This document shows, one piece after another, positions 5,469 to 8,216 of a stretch of DNA of 8,216 nt. Position 1 is the first letter of the stretch, and the number at the start of each line of letters is the position of its first letter. Under the pieces are notes generated by a model. That model ran no database searches. It saw only the letters and a program-made list of their open reading frames with translations, and had not been told where the DNA came from. Source of the stretch: Flavobacterium sp. (GTDB lineage: Bacteria; Bacteroidota; Bacteroidia; Flavobacteriales; Flavobacteriaceae); assembly GCA_030150335.1 (NCBI GenBank), contig JASLGC010000062.1, positions 1-8,216 of the forward strand, given 5' to 3'. A program made the position numbers and the translations under genes.

Positions 5469-7529
5469 ATGATACAAAATCCAAAAAGATACACGCTGAC
5501 AGCGGCATTGCCATATACTAATGGTCCTATTCACATCGGACACTTAGCTGGAGTATATGTACCTGCTGATATTTATGCACGATTTTTACGTTTACAAGGA
5601 AAAGACGTAGCTTTTATTTGTGGAAGTGATGAACATGGGGTAGCTATTTCTATGAAAGCGAAAAAAGAAGGTATTACTCCTCAACAAGTTATTGATAAGT
5701 ACAATGGTATTATCAAGCAATCTTTTGTGGACTTTGGTATTTCTTTTGACAATTACTCAAGAACATCTTCGTCTATCCATCATCAAACTGCTTCTGAATT
5801 CTTCAAAAAGCTTTATAGTGAAGGTAAATTTATTGAAGAGGTTACTGAACAATTATATGATGAACAAGCACAACAATTTTTGGCAGACCGTTTTGTAACT
5901 GGTACTTGTCCTAAATGTGCTAATGAAGAAGCGTATGGTGACCAATGTGAAAAATGTGGTACTTCATTAAATGCTACTGACTTAATTAATCCTAAGTCAA
6001 CTATTACTGGTTCTAAACCAATTTTAAAATCAACTAAACACTGGTTTTTACCTCTTGACCAATATGATGGATTCTTACGTGAATGGATTTTAGAAGGTCA
6101 TAAAAACGATTGGAAACCCAATGTTTACGGTCAGGTTAAATCTTGGTTAGAAGATGGTTTAAAACCACGTGCTGTAACTCGTGACTTGGATTGGGGTATT
6201 CCTGTTCCTGTGGAGGGTGCAGATGGTAAAGTTCTTTATGTGTGGTTTGATGCTCCTATCGGATACATCTCTTCTACTAAAGAATGGGCTGAGAGAGAAG
6301 GTAAAGATTGGGAACCATATTGGAAATCTGATGATACTAAGTTAGTTCACTTCATTGGAAAGGATAATATCGTTTTCCACTGTGTTATTTTCCCTGCAAT
6401 GTTGAAAGCTGAAGGTAGTTATATCCTTCCTGACAACGTTCCTGCTAACGAGTTCTTAAATTTAGAGGGTAACAAACTTTCTACTTCTAAAAACTGGGCA
6501 GTTTGGTTACACGAATATTTAGAAGATTTCCCAGGAAAACAAGATGTATTGCGTTACGCATTGACTTCTAATGCTCCTGAAACAAAAGATAATGACTTTA
6601 CTTGGAAAGATTTCCAAGCAAGAAACAACAATGAGTTGGTTGCTATTTTTGGTAACTTCATTAACCGTGTTGTTGTTTTAACTAATAAATACTACAACGG
6701 AGTTGTGCCTCATCCTAATGAGTTCTCTGACGTTGATATTGCTACTTTACAAGAGTTAAGAGCATATCCAAGTGTTATTGAAAGTTCTGTTGAAAGATAC
6801 CGCTTTAGAGAGGCTTTGTCTGAATTAATGAACGTAGCTCGTCTTGGTAATAAATACCTTGCTGATGAAGAGCCATGGAAGTTAATCAAAGAAAATCCTG
6901 AAAGAGTGAAAACACAAATGTATGTTGCTTTGCAAATTGCTGCTGCATTGAGTACGCTTGCTGAACCATTCTTGCCATTTACGGCTGATAAGTTGAAGTC
7001 TATCTTAAACATTAGCAATCCTATTTCTTGGAAAGCTGTTTCTGAAGATACAGTAATGATAGCTGCGGACCATCAAATTGGACAAGCTGAATTGTTATTT
7101 GCTAAGATTGAAGATGAAGAGATTCAAAAACAATTAGATAGATTAGAAGCTTCTAAAAAGGCTAATGCTGCTGAGAATAAAAAAGTAGAAGAGCAAAAAG
7201 AAACTGCTACGTTTGAAGACTTTTCGAAGTTAGATTTACGTGTTGGTACTATTGTGGAAGCTGAGAAAATGCCTAAAGCAAATAAGCTATTGGTTTTAAA
7301 AGTAGATACTGGCTTAGATGTTAGAACAATTGTTTCTGGTATTGCTGAACACTTCTCTCCAGAAGATGTAATTGGTAAAAAAGTTACTGTTCTTGCTAAC
7401 TTAGCCCCAAGAAAATTAAGAGGAGTAGAAAGCCAAGGTATGATTTTAATGACTGAAGATCCTGAAGGAAAATTAGTGTTTGTAAATCCTGATAATGAGA
7501 CTGTTAAAAACGGAGCTACTATCAACTAA
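5469..7529 (+). CDS. metG: Methionine--tRNA ligase (methionyl-tRNA synthetase)
   Basis: This enzyme charges tRNA-Met and initiator tRNA with methionine using ATP, in the cytoplasm, and is essential for translation. The 686-residue chain has every expected part. The class I HIGH signature is at 22-25 in PYTNGPIHIGH, and the CGSDEHG motif is at 51-57. A zinc knuckle has Cys147, Cys150, Cys160 and Cys163. WFDAPIGY (259-266) and FIGKDN (295-300) come next, then the KMSKS-equivalent loop KLSTS at 336-340. The all-helical anticodon-binding domain covers about 375-535. A charged linker (about 545-580, rich in Lys, Glu and Ala) leads to the C-terminal OB-fold tRNA-binding domain (about 582-686; DFSKLDLRVGTI, APRKLRGVESQGMIL) that gives dimerisation and extra tRNA affinity. 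The KLSTSKNW loop is the archaeal/Bacteroidota form rather than KMSKS. Start ATG 5469 places HIGH at the usual distance. Full-length and intact; monocistronic between its -7 box and a strong terminator. Confidence 0.98.
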   Translation: MIQNPKRYTLTAALPYTNGPIHIGHLAGVYVPADIYARFLRLQGKDVAFICGSDEHGVAISMKAKKEGITPQQVIDKYNGIIKQSFVDFGISFDNYSRTSSSIHHQTASEFFKKLYSEGKFIEEVTEQLYDEQAQQFLADRFVTGTCPKCANEEAYGDQCEKCGTSLNATDLINPKSTITGSKPILKSTKHWFLPLDQYDGFLREWILEGHKNDWKPNVYGQVKSWLEDGLKPRAVTRDLDWGIPVPVEGADGKVLYVWFDAPIGYISSTKEWAEREGKDWEPYWKSDDTKLVHFIGKDNIVFHCVIFPAMLKAEGSYILPDNVPANEFLNLEGNKLSTSKNWAVWLHEYLEDFPGKQDVLRYALTSNAPETKDNDFTWKDFQARNNNELVAIFGNFINRVVVLTNKYYNGVVPHPNEFSDVDIATLQELRAYPSVIESSVERYRFREALSELMNVARLGNKYLADEEPWKLIKENPERVKTQMYVALQIAAALSTLAEPFLPFTADKLKSILNISNPISWKAVSEDTVMIAADHQIGQAELLFAKIEDEEIQKQLDRLEASKKANAAENKKVEEQKETATFEDFSKLDLRVGTIVEAEKMPKANKLLVLKVDTGLDVRTIVSGIAEHFSPEDVIGKKVTVLANLAPRKLRGVESQGMILMTEDPEGKLVFVNPDNETVKNGATIN

Positions 7530-7533
7530 ATAT

Positions 7534-7572
7534 AAAAGAGCGGTTATCTAAAATTAGATAACCGCTCTTTTT
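7534..7572. terminator. Bidirectional intrinsic terminator between metG and the aldo/keto reductase gene
   Basis: A 13-base stem GAGCGGTTATCTA (7538-7550) pairs perfectly with 7555-7567 across the loop AAAT. Four A's before it (7534-7537) and five T's after it (7568-7572) extend the stem and give a U-tract on the plus strand, with a shorter one on the minus strand. It starts 5 bases after the metG stop and lies about 42 bases beyond the stop of the convergent minus-strand gene, so it can serve both. Confidence 0.93.
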
Positions 7573-7613
7573 ATACCACATAAGTGAGCTTAGCTGCTAT
7601 ATATTCATATAAC

Positions 7614-8216
7614 TTAATAAGCACTGGCTTCTTCTAATAACAGAACATCTTCAACTGACAACTTCAATACAGATGCCTTAATCAAACTTTGTAACTGCTT
7701 TTCATTTGTTGCACTTACAATTGGTGTGGTAATATCTGGTTTGCCTACCTGCCAAGCTATAGCAACTTCCGCCATATCAGCATTATTACGTTTTGCTACA
7801 ACTGACAATGCATCAAGTATGCGTACACCACGGTCATTAAGATACCCTTTCACCATATCTTTTCTACTACTCCCAGTTAGGTCTTCTTGAGTTTTATACT
7901 TCCCACTCAAAAAACCACTTGCCAAAGCAAAATAGCTCATTACAGCAAGGTTTTCTTCCTTAACCAAGGGTAAATACTCTTTCTCATACTTCTTTCTATC
8001 ATAAAGGTTATATAAGGGTTGAATAGCTATGTATTCTTTCCATCCTTTATCCCTCGCAATTTCATTTGCTGATGTAATGCGATCTACTTCGAGATTTGAT
8101 GCTCCTAAATAACGAACTTTTCCTTCTTTTATTAAATCATTAAATACAGACATCGTTTCTTCTTGAGGGGTATTTAAATCATCGTAATGAGAAAAATACA
8201 AATCAATGTACTCCGT
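7614..8216 (-). CDS. Aldo/keto reductase, partial (N-terminus beyond the right edge)
   Basis: The frame is open from the right edge (ACG at 8216-8214) to the TAA at 7616-7614, giving the C-terminal 200 residues of a protein that in this family is usually about 310-330 long. It begins TEYIDLYFSHYDD, which holds the catalytic-site histidine (His10 of the visible part) of the Asp-Tyr-Lys-His tetrad; the other three residues lie outside the window. GKVRYLGASN (32-41), IQPLYNLYDR (65-74), ALASGFLSGKY (97-107) and TPIVSATNEKQL (164-175, the NADPH phosphate-binding region) follow the standard order of the (beta/alpha)8 barrel. Such enzymes reduce aldehydes and ketones with NADPH in the cytoplasm; the motif style is that of the general YajO-like group, and the substrate cannot be told. 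It is convergent with metG and shares its terminator. The TTG at 8201 is inside the conserved strand and is not the start. Confidence 0.93.
   Translation of the reverse strand, partial: TEYIDLYFSHYDDLNTPQEETMSVFNDLIKEGKVRYLGASNLEVDRITSANEIARDKGWKEYIAIQPLYNLYDRKKYEKEYLPLVKEENLAVMSYFALASGFLSGKYKTQEDLTGSSRKDMVKGYLNDRGVRILDALSVVAKRNNADMAEVAIAWQVGKPDITTPIVSATNEKQLQSLIKASVLKLSVEDVLLLEEASAY

Noticed and set aside
5692..5898. Plus-strand open frame of 68 codons
   Set aside because: It is out of frame inside metG, whose conserved motifs occupy the same bases.
6710..7525. Two minus-strand open frames (6710-7018 and 7124-7525)
   Set aside because: Both are antisense to the intact helical and tRNA-binding domains of metG and show no recognisable protein features.
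8199..8201. TTG as the start of the aldo/keto reductase
   Set aside because: The frame stays open to the window edge, and the preceding residues (TEYID) belong to the conserved strand before the active-site histidine, so the gene is truncated by the window rather than starting here.

Overview
The window looks like chromosomal DNA of a member of the Flavobacteriia (Bacteroidota), probably Flavobacteriaceae. It is AT-rich. Genes lack Shine-Dalgarno sequences and have A/T-rich leaders. Several promoters carry the Bacteroidota -7 motif TAnnTTTG. The lipoproteins have short lipoboxes, and one has a Cys-Asn-Ser-Asp-Asp start typical of surface-exported lipoproteins in this phylum. A DUF5074 protein and an archaeal-like KLSTS-type methionyl-tRNA synthetase with a C-terminal tRNA-binding domain fit the same assignment. 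The genus cannot be fixed from this sequence.

Layout, left to right. (1) A minus-strand DUF3592-type membrane protein runs off the left edge (1-816). (2) A 341-bp divergent spacer (817-1157) holds no convincing gene. (3) A 72-residue hypothetical protein (1158-1376) ends in a perfect-palindrome terminator. (4) A 2H-phosphoesterase / 2'-5' RNA ligase-like protein (1617-2183) ends in QMELF, which resembles a sliding-clamp-binding peptide. (5) A DUF5074/YncE-like beta-propeller lipoprotein (2325-3758), distantly reminiscent of the vitamin B12-binding BtuG family, has its own -7 box and terminator. (6) A tight pair follows: a lipoprotein (3909-4475) and a four-helix membrane protein (4479-4985), with a small polar lipoprotein (5034-5285) just downstream; none of the three has a recognised function. 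(7) metG, methionyl-tRNA synthetase (5469-7529), has a -7 box upstream and a strong hairpin terminator downstream that also serves the convergent gene. (8) The C-terminal two thirds of an aldo/keto reductase lies on the minus strand and runs off the right edge (7614-8216).

Apart from metG and the reductase, the content is mostly envelope proteins: five of the eight genes encode lipoproteins or membrane proteins. The genes form small transcription units separated by terminators. I see no mobile element, CRISPR array, tRNA, rRNA, riboswitch or defence system. The region reads as ordinary core or peri-core chromosome, with a few points worth checking: the possible clamp-binding tail, the orphan BtuG-like propeller, and the uncharacterised lipoprotein/membrane-protein pair.
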